Positions 25,601 through 34,056 of a stretch of 64,000 nucleotides of DNA are shown in pieces; position 1 is the first letter of the stretch, and every line of letters starts with the position of its first letter. The DNA comes from Aliiruegeria haliotis. GTDB taxonomy: Bacteria; Pseudomonadota; Alphaproteobacteria; Rhodobacterales; Rhodobacteraceae. The position numbers and the translations under genes were made by a program. A model generated the notes under the pieces. The model was not told the origin of the DNA and ran no database searches. It saw only the letters and a list, made by a program, of their open reading frames with translations. The stretch spans positions 124,001 to 188,000 of the forward strand of contig NZ_PVTD01000007.1 of the NCBI RefSeq assembly GCF_003003255.1. The letters run 5' to 3'.

Positions 25601-26896
25601 CGGTTTCAACACGCGCTGCTGTACGAGGCGGCATATGCTTCCATGCTCCGCAAGGACCGGCAGGCTCTCCACCGCCGCGCACTCGATTTGCTATCCGATA
25701 CCACGGACACTTCAGGCGACACCACGCCCGACCGCGCACATCATGCATTGCAGGCACAGGAGTGGCGGATTGCAGGCAATCTCTATCGGCAGGCCGGGGA
25801 CAGTTTTGCCGAACTCTCCGCCTATTCCTCGGCACGAGACGCCTATACACTCGCCATCGGGGCCCTGCGAAATCTGCCCCGTGCAACTGACGTCCAGCAT
25901 GAAATTGTCGACCTGCATATCCGCCTGCGCCCGGTGCTTGTTCCACTTGGTGAATACCAGGCCACGGTCGGCCATTTGGAAAAGGCAGAGCAGATCGTGC
26001 GCCAGCTTGACGATCCGTGTCTCACCGCCGCCACCCTGATCGGCAAGAGCTACCTCTTCAGCACACATGGCCGATTGGCAGCCGCAATCGCATCCGGGGA
26101 ACAAGCGGTACAGGCTGCTCCGGTCGGCTCACAACAGGCGCAGGAAGCACGGCTTGCTCTCGGGCAAGCCCTCTCCATGGCGGGCGATTGGTCCCGTGCC
26201 ATTGCTACAATGGAACCCACCCTGCCCTTCTGGGACGAACACCCGGATGGGCGCTTCGGCCAGACCGGCACCCGAGCGGTCTGGTGCCACGGGCATATTG
26301 CCCGCTGCCACAGGATCCACGGCAGTGTCAAACCGGCCCGGCAACATGCCGAACGTTGCCTTGAATTGGCAGAGAAAAGCCGGCGGCCTTTCGACATGAT
26401 ATTCGCCCGCCACCGGTTGGCCGAGGCCATACTGCTGACCGATACCGGTGACGAAGCTTTCGCATTGCTCAACAGCGCGCTTGAACTCGCCGAAGCAATC
26501 GAAGCGCCGATCCTTGAATGCTGGGTCGTGGCTGATTTCGCTCCACTTCTGATCGCGCAGGGCCAAACAGATCGCGCCGAGAAACTGTTGGCCACTCAGC
26601 GCGAAGCGGCGGAAAACCTGGAGTTGGCTCAATTTCACGCGTGGATTGTCGCCGGTCAGGCACGGCTACGTTTGGAGGCCGGTCATCTACAGCAAGCGGA
26701 AACTCTTGCGGAGGAAGCCCTTTCCGCTGCACGCAACCTCGGGGATAACTTCTTGCAAGCTGTGCTGCTGAGGGAGGTGTCGGCCAGAATCTCAGACGCA
26801 CCGCACCGACTTGAGCTGGCCCTCGACATTGCCAGCAAATATGGGTTTCTAGGGGTCTCCGATCTTTGCCGTAGAGCGTTGGCCAGCCTGACCTGA
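22610..26896 (+). CDS. Giant multidomain regulator: winged helix, TolB-like, TPR, cyclase-like remnant, STAND ATPase, TPR
   Basis: This 1428-aa protein has an OmpR/CadC-type winged helix at residues 1-100 (FPKRGFRF is the wing). A TolB-N-like domain follows at 120-250 (LLVLPFNDFSADG, YLVSGSVRQAGDSLRV), then TPR helices to about 480. Around 530-650 is a segment resembling a class III nucleotide cyclase but lacking the metal-binding Asp pair. An AAA/STAND NTPase follows with Walker A GEAGIGKT (near 706) and Walker B LVLVLEDLHWID (near 812), then TPR-like repeats to the end. It reads like a fusion of two common regulator types. Divergent by 127 bp from the methyltransferase/peroxidase operon, it is the likely controller. 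No membrane segment is visible. No strong ribosome site precedes the ATG. Confidence 0.85.
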   Translation: MIYRFGDFRLDTVTQELSGADGPIAVEPQVFAMLVFLIENRSQVVSKDDLVDAIWDGRIVSDATISSRMNLARQAVGDSGRAQAVIRTFPKRGFRFVAEILQDPEAMPPASHAPLPPQETGASLLVLPFNDFSADGPGPLARGLTEDLIVALSRYRELRVISINSALVLGENASLLENPLAQVWATYLVSGSVRQAGDSLRVTVQLSEKASGATIWAEAFDRLATDLFRIQDEIVTSIAGQLPWRLLDRASRDAASSTPEPRLSSHQAFLRASWDLSRADITRKIAEFQKIVDDDPKHALAQALLGFLIAYSVFETGQQTAQDRARSLDHAREALALGPDNERVLSHAAMTFLFAGEFTRARRYSDQAISINPNSTDCTHLHATILGATGDAEAALECHRRTMELDPLFPEAHFEGMIEAHFLLGRYGDALDLYDRFSEPPSHVHLHAALCHALSGNDGMAAQLTERFLTQAPPGFSCPVFVEAVMRYHARAEDRDHWRRGYLALDLPGVSEGKIPSANAPTPAEPARERRAITLVAILPPDLPRDPEAFEALAMPLRARIADLADDHGGLLMASSGPTSLCVFGAGSPIEHHTNDALSFAGALLSEPGMDSLKIGVVRGDAIFQRDTLFAATDHRVVAHLAAGAVELAQQGAQGSIAFDLPVEEAMRPTLDDGDHSAVPFVARETELAQLLAELRTGGRFVGIVGEAGIGKTALIQAALASNAAQRFTVLTIDTRERSKGTAFEPLRRLFMSWRSEGAVPGELAPTLRHFVDQRNNDPTWRALSPTERRRSVGALFRHTIDFYARKGPLVLVLEDLHWIDPETEALIGQVIDDLPGSEISVLATYRPDYENAWAGRSFFRQISLGPLDDDASRQLLHALLEPCGDDVGAIEALISRTAGIPLFLVESARHADAADMASDPPAVPPTVRDILSARIQQIPTAARRSLQCAAILGTNFSESLLTKLADQKEEVCEEHLAELRAREIVRRNHNTAQAEHRFQHALLYEAAYASMLRKDRQALHRRALDLLSDTTDTSGDTTPDRAHHALQAQEWRIAGNLYRQAGDSFAELSAYSSARDAYTLAIGALRNLPRATDVQHEIVDLHIRLRPVLVPLGEYQATVGHLEKAEQIVRQLDDPCLTAATLIGKSYLFSTHGRLAAAIASGEQAVQAAPVGSQQAQEARLALGQALSMAGDWSRAIATMEPTLPFWDEHPDGRFGQTGTRAVWCHGHIARCHRIHGSVKPARQHAERCLELAEKSRRPFDMIFARHRLAEAILLTDTGDEAFALLNSALELAEAIEAPILECWVVADFAPLLIAQGQTDRAEKLLATQREAAENLELAQFHAWIVAGQARLRLEAGHLQQAETLAEEALSAARNLGDNFLQAVLLREVSARISDAPHRLELALDIASKYGFLGVSDLCRRALASLT

Positions 26897-27005
26897 AGCA
26901 AGAACCGGCCCGTGGCCTGATGCTGAACGCGCCGAGGGAACAGCACCGTCCTGTTGCAGACGTCCTCTGAGCGTTTCATTTCGTGAATCCAGTGTGGTAG
27001 CCGGA

Positions 27006-27512
27006 ATGTATGAGCAGACCCACACCCCAATCTACAGGACCAGGAACCGGTCGGCTCACAAAGAAGCGTTCAAGCGCCGGGGCTCGCTGACGATCTGGTT
27101 CGATCCCGATCAGAGCCGGGATGCCGTGCCGACGGGCAGGCGTGGCAGCCAGCAGACCTACAGCGATACTGTCATTCAAAGCTGATTGACGATAAGGGTG
27201 CTCGCTCCGGCAGACGACCGGGTTCGTCGAGAGCCTGTTGCGGCAGGTTGGCCCTGACTGGACGGTGCGCGATTTGAGCACGCCGACTCGCCGCCAAAAG
27301 ACACTTGCAGTGAACATCCCGTAGCGCGCCACCAAGGGACCATCGTACCTGCTGCCCCCCTCTCGGGCATTGCTGCGCAATACCCTGCCGGGCAGCGAAC
27401 ACCACGGGAATCAGGGTAGAGGGTGAAGGCGAAAGGCATGCTCAAAAGCACGGCGGTCCCAAACGGCACGTCTGGCGCAAGATCCATCTCGGGATTGATG
27501 AGAGAACATTGG
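27006..27512 (+). mobile_element. IS5-family transposase remnant
   Basis: Plus-strand frames read EAFKRRGSLTIWFDPDQS, then PTGRRGSQQTYSD, then (after stops and frame changes) LRQTTGFVESLLRQVGPDW, RRQKTLAVNIP, and finally KHGGPKRHVWRKIHLGID. This is the order of motifs in IS5-family (IS1031-like) transposases. Several frameshifts and stops are present, and the C-terminal half with the remaining catalytic residues is gone. No terminal inverted repeats were found. It lies between the giant regulator and the secreted amidohydrolase. Confidence 0.8.
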
Positions 27513-27967
27513 AGGACCACTTCACTGGGTGAAAACCACGTCCCAAGTCCAATTCAACTCTCTGATATTGCTGTTCAATTCGGGTTGTAGGTGATGTTTT
27601 CGACTGCCGCCTTCAGGGTGTAGGCCGACAGTAGTAAAACAAAATGCAATGGCTTCAGCGACTTTTGCGGTGTGTATTGGAAGTCACAGCGTTTTTGCTC
27701 CGACATTGCAGGATACTGACCGGCTTGCGGAGGCAAACGGACAGAAACGGAGTATGTCGCTCAAGGTGGCATTGATCTGTTTCGGCAGCGAAGCCCCTCC
27801 GGTCGAACACACATTGGTGGCGGCTGATCCCAGTTTCGCAGGCAATGCGCGAGACGACACAACTGGTTTGAGCATCGCTCCTTGGTGCTGGAATGGACGC
27901 TCGTACTCACATGTCGCCAGTGACGTCGAGAATGCTTCAACGCTTCCCGGCGGCGCATGGTTCACCT
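27513..27967. other. Gap without recognisable gene
   Basis: A plus-strand frame of 112 codons (27649-27987) has no recognised motif and runs into the 3' end of the convergent amidohydrolase gene. I see no transposase motif beyond the IS5 remnant. Confidence 0.4.
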
Positions 27968-29806
27968 TCAACGAAACCGAAGGGTGAGTTGCTGAAGCCA
28001 TGGTTTTTCCACACCTGTCGCCTGATACATCGCGTGAAGAAAACGGTGAGCCGTCGCAGGGTCGCTCATGAACGGAGAGGTTCTGATTTCGCCCTTCTCC
28101 GTCTTTTCGACCGCCTCGTAGATGACTTCGTTTTCCTTGATGGTCGCCAGCACCCGGATTTCGTCCAGCGTCTCGGGGTCGATGGCCGTGGGGTCTTCGG
28201 AGAGCAGCACGAAATCCGCGAGCTTGCCTGCCTCGATCGAGCCTTTGTCCTCCTCCTCAAAATGTTGATAGGCCGGCCAGATTGTCAGCGCCTTCAGGGC
28301 GGTCATCACATCCACCCGCTGGTGCGGGCCAAGGATGTCGCCCGACCGCGTGCGGCGGGTCACGGTTGCATCGAGGATGCGCATGCTGTCTGGGAACGCG
28401 ACCGGCGCATCATGGTGCGAGCCGAAGATCATGTCCCGTTCGACCAGCCAGCCGGTAGGTGAAATGTTCTCGGCGTTGACCGGGCCGACTGTATGATCGC
28501 GATGCCAGTCCCCCCAGTAAAAAGTATGCATCGGAAAGACCGACATGAAGACACCCAGCCTCTTATAGGCGTCTACCTGATCCTCCCGCAGGAACTGCCC
28601 GTGGACCAGCACGGGCCGGTTGCCCGGGTCGCCATACTCATCCTGCGCAGCTTCAAGCGCCGCGATCAACATGTCCGACGCGCCTTCGCCATTGGCATGC
28701 GTGATGATCTGGATGCCATTCTCGTAGCACCAGTTCACGGCTTCCTGCACCTGATCCATGGTCACAGCCGCATAGCCTGAGTACCCTGCCGGATAGTTCC
28801 CGACCGGGTCGTAATAGGGACGGTCACGCAGCGCGGTGAAGCCTTGCGGGGACCCGTCGATCGTCAGCTTGCAGCCGCCGACGCGAACGCCGTTGTCATA
28901 GTCCTTGGAAACGTTCTCGCCGATGTAGTCCTTCGCTTCGAGTACGTCCGGATACGCCACGACATCGATGGGAATGCGCCCTTCGCTCGCCATGGCTTTG
29001 AGGGTTTCGACATTCGCCCCGGTGGACCTGCCATCCTGCCCGGTGGTGTAGCCGAAACTCGCCCACAGCTCCGACCCGGCGACAGCAAACTCCGCGAAGG
29101 CTTCCGGCCCCAGCTGTGTCAGCAAGGGGACAAGCGCCCCGAAGAACGCATATTCTTCGAGAACCCCGTTCGGTTCGCCGTCGGAGCCGCGCCGGATCAC
29201 CCCACCTGCCGGATCTTGGGTCGACGCATCGAAACCAACGACTTCGAGCGCTTTGGAATTTGCCACGCCGAGATGCCCGGACTGGTGAACAATGATGACA
29301 GGCAGGTCGCGCGAGACGGCGTCAAGGTCTTCGCGGGTTGGGTGGCGCTGTTCCGCAAGTTGAGCGTTGTCGTAACCGAAGCCGATCACCACACCGGCCT
29401 TTTCCACCGCTTCGCTATGTTTGCTGGTCCAGTCACGCAAGGTCTGCTGCAAGCTGGCAATGTCGCGGACGTCGCCGTCCGGCGGCGCAAGAAGATTTGC
29501 AGACAGGGCTTGCAAGCCCCCAAAAACCACGTGCCCGTGACTGTCGACGAAGCCCGGAACCATCGTCCGACCGTCGAGATCAAAGACGTCTGTCGCATCG
29601 CCCTGATGCGCCATCAGGTCCGCTAGTTGGCCAACGGCAAGGATCCTTCCGTCTTTAACGGCGACAGCCTCCGCGCTCGGCTCTGCGTCGTTGATGGTGA
29701 GGATCGGGCCGCCAGTATAGATGGTGTCAGCGATCTCCTCAGCGCATGCCGATCCAACCGAAAGGGCGAAGCTCGTTAGACAGGCAATTCCGAACCTTTT
29801 TCGCAT
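27968..29806 (-). CDS. Secreted amidohydrolase family protein (YtcJ-like)
   Basis: This 612-aa protein has a signal peptide (RFGIACLTSFALSVGSACA). It shows the YtcJ/amidohydrolase-3 layout: ADTIYTGGPILTINDAEPSAEAVAVKDGRILAVG, then the metal motif PGFVDSHGHVVFGG (HxH near residue 92), GGCKLTIDGSPQGFTALRD, IQIITHANGEGASDML, and the C-terminal GSIEAGKLADFVLLSEDP. Family members hydrolyse N-acyl or amide bonds of varied small molecules; the substrate is unknown. It looks monocistronic, flanked by IS debris on both sides. The export signal is notable because many relatives are cytoplasmic. Confidence 0.88.
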   Translation of the reverse strand: MRKRFGIACLTSFALSVGSACAEEIADTIYTGGPILTINDAEPSAEAVAVKDGRILAVGQLADLMAHQGDATDVFDLDGRTMVPGFVDSHGHVVFGGLQALSANLLAPPDGDVRDIASLQQTLRDWTSKHSEAVEKAGVVIGFGYDNAQLAEQRHPTREDLDAVSRDLPVIIVHQSGHLGVANSKALEVVGFDASTQDPAGGVIRRGSDGEPNGVLEEYAFFGALVPLLTQLGPEAFAEFAVAGSELWASFGYTTGQDGRSTGANVETLKAMASEGRIPIDVVAYPDVLEAKDYIGENVSKDYDNGVRVGGCKLTIDGSPQGFTALRDRPYYDPVGNYPAGYSGYAAVTMDQVQEAVNWCYENGIQIITHANGEGASDMLIAALEAAQDEYGDPGNRPVLVHGQFLREDQVDAYKRLGVFMSVFPMHTFYWGDWHRDHTVGPVNAENISPTGWLVERDMIFGSHHDAPVAFPDSMRILDATVTRRTRSGDILGPHQRVDVMTALKALTIWPAYQHFEEEDKGSIEAGKLADFVLLSEDPTAIDPETLDEIRVLATIKENEVIYEAVEKTEKGEIRTSPFMSDPATAHRFLHAMYQATGVEKPWLQQLTLRFR

Positions 29807-30249
29807 CTGAGAGATACTCCATGTAAACTAAGAAAGCTGATCTATCGGGGTCTATCTATGGCGGCCCGTCAACAATCCTCGATTGCAAGACGCAGCCAGT
29901 CAAGTTTGCTCGGAGATAGCGACAAGCAGTTCTGGGGTCTTGGCCATGGAGGGACAAGAGGCTCGCTCGGTCAATTGGCCGCTTCCAACGTCCGTAGCGG
30001 TCTCCAACTCAGTAAAGAAATTGCTCGGCAACCTGCGTGGATTGCGATGCCTTCGCAAATGTGCCCCTCTTCCGCTGTACTTCCGCAAGGCGCCTTCGAC
30101 CCAAACTGGACTGTCGCAGCTCAGCTTCGGGCGTTATCAAGCCAACCCGAGCTCGCCTCCAGAAGGGCAGGATGACTGCCTCTTATGTAGCACTGAGTCG
30201 ATCTCACTCCGCGAGAGAGGTTGTGCGGATCTTGCTGCAAAGGGCTGTT
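29807..30249. other. Gap without recognisable gene
   Basis: Plus-strand frames of just over 100 codons are present, but no motif, start context or family was recognised. The region should hold the promoter of the minus-strand amidohydrolase. The rest is probably degenerate. Confidence 0.35.
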
Positions 30250-30420
30250 GATGACAGGTGTTGCTCTAAAATGGGATGGTTTTGGGCAGCAACAGGAACG
30301 ACGGCAAACAACTGAACATGTCGCATTCTCGAGGACCCTGCATCGTCCATTCGCGTCGTCGAAATGGAAGGTGACACTTCTCGATCCTGTTGTTCTGTCA
30401 CCGATCCGCTTTCTACTGAT
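30250..30420 (-). mobile_element. IS6-family fragment, copy 2 (C-terminal scrap)
   Basis: The DNA around 30290-30410 aligns by eye with the transposase 3' part of the copy at 1680-1800. Shared stretches include GGCAAAC(A/G)ACTG, TCGCATTC and GCATCGTCCA, and further on CGATCC-GTTG and CGCTTTCT as in the copy at 56930-56970. It is in the same orientation as the other IS6 remnants. No intact frame or terminal repeat is left. Confidence 0.5.
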
Positions 30421-30812
30421 AGCGGGTATAACTCGTTGCCAAGCGGATCGTGGCCAGCAGTCGGGCACAACCGCTTTTCTCGACGGCTTGGTACTGCATC
30501 GTACTGCAGGTAAGGCCTTTCACGTTGCGGGTTCGCCGCTCTTAGGTTGCGAGTTTCTGGCACATGCGAATGGCGGCCCGACGTAGCGGCTTCACCGCCA
30601 ATCCCGTTGTTCCAGGGTTTTCGGGCTTTCCTTGATGATCAGATTGTTTAGCCAAGCGTTCGCTTCCTCAAACCTGCGCAAATGCGACCTACCCACCCCA
30701 TCAAGCCGAAGCCACCTAGTATTGCTGGTGGCGGCGCTCACACCAACCGAGCGACAGCACGTCCTGAAAGCAGCACCAGCCCTCACCTTAAGATCGATCT
30801 ATCGCAGCAGCT
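30421..30812. other. Gap without recognisable gene
   Basis: About 390 bp lies between the IS6 scrap and the 3' end of the RND permease. No motif was recognised on either strand. Confidence 0.35.
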
Positions 30813-33800
30813 TCAGGTCGTCGTCGTCCGAACACTGTTTCCGAGCCATCTTGCATTCCCCGGTTGTGGTCCGGTCGTTGGCTCAGTTTCGGGGGGCAGT
30901 TGCTCCATGTCAGCTTTGGGCCGCATGTGCGAGCCTAGAGCTAGGCGCAGCAATGGCGGCACTGTCAGCAGCGTCAGGAAGGCGGACATGGACAGCCCTC
31001 CGACAACAACCGCGCCCAAGCCGCGGTAGAGCTCCGATCCAGCGCCAGGAAACACCACAAGCGGCAGCATTCCGAACACCGATGTCAGCGTCGACATGAA
31101 GATCGGGCGGATCCGGTTCCGGGTTGCTTCTTCAATGGCGTCGGACGGCGACATGCCTTCGTTTCGCAGGTGGTAGAGCGACTGGTGAACGATGAGGATC
31201 GCATTGTTCACGACGATGCCGACGAGGATCACAAAACCGAGCAGGGTCAGCATGTCGAGCGGTTGCGATCCGATGGTGTTCAGAACGGCCAATCCGCCGA
31301 CACCGCCGGCCGCGGCCACCGGAACCGAGATCAGCACGACCAGCGGCAGCACAAAGCTCTCGAACAGGATCGCCATCACCAGGAAGACAATTACCAGGGC
31401 AACCGCGAGATTGATCTGGATGGCGTTCCAGGTCTGGGACAGCTGGTCCGCCGTTCCGGACACCGACAGTCGTACCCCGGGGGGCAGGCCGCGATCCTGC
31501 AGGGGGGCGATCACCTCCTGTTCGAGCAACTCGACGGCAGCTTCCAGAGGCAGGGCATCCGACGGGCGCACCTCCAGAGTGACTGTCCTGAGCCGCTCAA
31601 GGTGACGGATCTCGGTCGGACCGGCGGTCACCCGGACCTCTGCCAGGCCGCCAGCAGGCACGATCTGTCCGGAAGCGGTGACGACGGGAAGCGACGCGAT
31701 GTCCTGGGTGCGTAGTGCGCTCTGAACCGTTGCATCGCCTTTCAGCGTCAGATCCAGCCGGCGATTTCCGACATTGATCTCGGCGACCCGGATGCCGTCG
31801 TTGTAGGCATCGACCGTGGCCGCGAAATCCTGTGTCGTAAGCCCGGCATCGGCAAGGCGAACCCGATCCGGGATCAACCGAACTTCGGGAGCTCCCAGTT
31901 CCAGACCCGGGATCGGACGGAACTGGTGCCCTTCAGAACGTGGCAGAAGCCCGGCGATGACGCCCGCAGCCTGTCCGGCGACACCGAGGATGTCCTCAAG
32001 CTCGTTGCCGGAAATGTTCAGTTCGATCGTGCGCCCACCGCCGACGCCGCGCCCGAAGAGCGACGGCTGGGTCATGAACCCGAAGGTGCCCGGCTCGGAG
32101 AAAATCGGGCGCGACAGGACCGGAATGACCTCGGCGACGCGCGCGCCATCCACCGTCGCCGCACCAACGAAACTGTTGCCGGGCGTCGCCACAAAGAAGA
32201 AGCTTTGCAGGGCGGGCGTGCCATCTGCGGTTTCGGTCGCCGGCGCGGCTTCCCACATCGGGCGGGCGACTTCCTCGATCCGTTCCGCAATCGTCTCCGT
32301 TGTCGCGAGGTTGTAGCCCGGCGGCGGGATCAGGAGACCGAACACCAGGTTTCGGTTGCCCTCCGGAAGGTACTCCAGTTTCGGAAGAAACGCCCACGCG
32401 GCAAAGGCGGCCCCGGTGCCGATCAGTATGACAAAAGTAAGCCCGATCGCGCGCACGCGCACCGTCAGGCGCACGTATTGCATCACAAGCCAGCTGAATC
32501 CTGCGGCAAGGTGGTCGACCCCCGGAACGCGACGGCTGCTTGCGCTGCTGCCTTGGAGCAGCCTGCTGGACAGGGCTGGCACGACCGTGACCGCCACCAG
32601 AAGCGACAGGATCACCGACACGGAGATGGCCACCGCGATGTCGCGGAATAGCTGGCCGGCCTCCAGTTGCATGACAAGGATCGGGATGAACACCATCACC
32701 GTGGTCAGAGCCGAGACCAGCACCGCACCCCAGACCTGCCTCGCGCCTTCGTACGCGGCCTGCCGACGGCTCATGCCCTTTTCCATCAGGCGGTAGATGT
32801 TTTCGAGCACGACGATGGCCGCATCGACGATCATGCCCACGGCAAAGGCGATACCTGCGAGCGAGATCACATTCAGCGTCCGGCCGGTGGCCGCCATCGC
32901 CACGAAGGTGGCAACGATGGAGACGGGAATGGCGAGGCTCACAACCAGCGTTGCCCGCGGCGAACGGAGGAAGATCAGGAGTACCGTGGCGGCCAGCAGC
33001 CCGCCGATCCAGATATTCTGGACCACGAGGTCGATAGCACCTTCGATATAGACTGTTTCGTCGTAGACCTGCTCCAGCGTCAATCCGGCCGCCGCCACCG
33101 GCCCGGCCTCCAGTTCGTCGAGCACGCGCTTGACCTCTTCCATCGTCGCAATAACGTTGGCGCCCTGTTCGCGCACGAGGTTGAAAGCCATGGCGGGTTC
33201 GCCGCGGAACCTCAGCTGCGCGTTGCTGTCCTTGTAGGCGAATTCCACATCGGCCACATCCATGACGCGCACGCGGCCAAGCGTGTTGCTGGCCCCTTGC
33301 GTCTCGCTCCGCAGAACCACGTTCTCAACGGCTGCGATCGTGTCGAGCCTGCCGTCCGCGCGCACCAGATAGCGGCGCTTGCCTTCCTCCACATCTCCCG
33401 CCGATACGCTGACATTCTCCGCCCGCAGGCTGTTCAGAACAGCCGGGATCGTCATGCCATAGCGCGCAAGCTCATCGGGATGGATCACGACCTGAAGTTC
33501 GCGTGCCACGCCGCCGAAGACATTCACGGTCGAGATACCGTCAATACGCTCCAGCCTCTCCTTGACCTCGTCCTCGACGAAATCACCGTATTCCGAGATC
33601 GGGCGGGCGGTGTCGTCCTTCGCGCGGACAATCACCCATGCAATCGGGCTGTCGTCCGAGCCCGACGTGTTCAACGTGGGTTCATTGGCCTCGTTGGGAT
33701 ACCCGCCCACGCGATCGAGCCTGTTCGACACGAGGAGCAGCACGTTGGCCATGTCGGACCCGACGGCAAACTCAAGAGTGACTTCGGCGTCACCCTGACG

Positions 33801-34052
33801 GGCGCGGCTGGTCATGCGCTCCAAGCCTTCGAGGCCGCGGAAGGCATCCTCCTGCGGGTTCACGATCTCGCGTTCGACCTCGGCCGGCGCTGCGCCGGGC
33901 CAGCTGGTTTCGACAACGACGATCGGCTTTCGGACGTCGGGGGCGAGCTGCACCGGAATACGTGTCAACGCCAGGGCCCCAAAAAGCACGGCCATCACCA
34001 CGACCGCCAGCACAGCGATGGGGCGTTCAATCGCGAAGCGGATCGGGTCCAT
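30813..34052 (-). CDS. RND efflux pump permease (AcrB/HAE1-type)
   Basis: This 1079-aa inner-membrane proton-drug antiporter begins at the ATG at 34052, giving the canonical start DPIRFAIERPIAVLAVVVMAV (first helix). The much longer frame upstream overlaps the adaptor gene and is not translated. Visible landmarks are the porter-domain entry VETSWPGAAPAEVEREI and TM4 with the proton-relay acidic pair (AFAVGMIVDAAIVVLENIY, near residue 405). The duplicated half has FLVMAILFESFVLPLVVLISVP and the final helices ending near SMSAFLTLLTVPPLL. It starts 4 bp after the adaptor stop. No outer-membrane TolC-type gene is adjacent, so it must use one encoded elsewhere. Confidence 0.93.
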   Translation of the reverse strand: MDPIRFAIERPIAVLAVVVMAVLFGALALTRIPVQLAPDVRKPIVVVETSWPGAAPAEVEREIVNPQEDAFRGLEGLERMTSRARQGDAEVTLEFAVGSDMANVLLLVSNRLDRVGGYPNEANEPTLNTSGSDDSPIAWVIVRAKDDTARPISEYGDFVEDEVKERLERIDGISTVNVFGGVARELQVVIHPDELARYGMTIPAVLNSLRAENVSVSAGDVEEGKRRYLVRADGRLDTIAAVENVVLRSETQGASNTLGRVRVMDVADVEFAYKDSNAQLRFRGEPAMAFNLVREQGANVIATMEEVKRVLDELEAGPVAAAGLTLEQVYDETVYIEGAIDLVVQNIWIGGLLAATVLLIFLRSPRATLVVSLAIPVSIVATFVAMAATGRTLNVISLAGIAFAVGMIVDAAIVVLENIYRLMEKGMSRRQAAYEGARQVWGAVLVSALTTVMVFIPILVMQLEAGQLFRDIAVAISVSVILSLLVAVTVVPALSSRLLQGSSASSRRVPGVDHLAAGFSWLVMQYVRLTVRVRAIGLTFVILIGTGAAFAAWAFLPKLEYLPEGNRNLVFGLLIPPPGYNLATTETIAERIEEVARPMWEAAPATETADGTPALQSFFFVATPGNSFVGAATVDGARVAEVIPVLSRPIFSEPGTFGFMTQPSLFGRGVGGGRTIELNISGNELEDILGVAGQAAGVIAGLLPRSEGHQFRPIPGLELGAPEVRLIPDRVRLADAGLTTQDFAATVDAYNDGIRVAEINVGNRRLDLTLKGDATVQSALRTQDIASLPVVTASGQIVPAGGLAEVRVTAGPTEIRHLERLRTVTLEVRPSDALPLEAAVELLEQEVIAPLQDRGLPPGVRLSVSGTADQLSQTWNAIQINLAVALVIVFLVMAILFESFVLPLVVLISVPVAAAGGVGGLAVLNTIGSQPLDMLTLLGFVILVGIVVNNAILIVHQSLYHLRNEGMSPSDAIEEATRNRIRPIFMSTLTSVFGMLPLVVFPGAGSELYRGLGAVVVGGLSMSAFLTLLTVPPLLRLALGSHMRPKADMEQLPPETEPTTGPQPGNARWLGNSVRTTTT

Positions 34053-34056
34053 GGTA

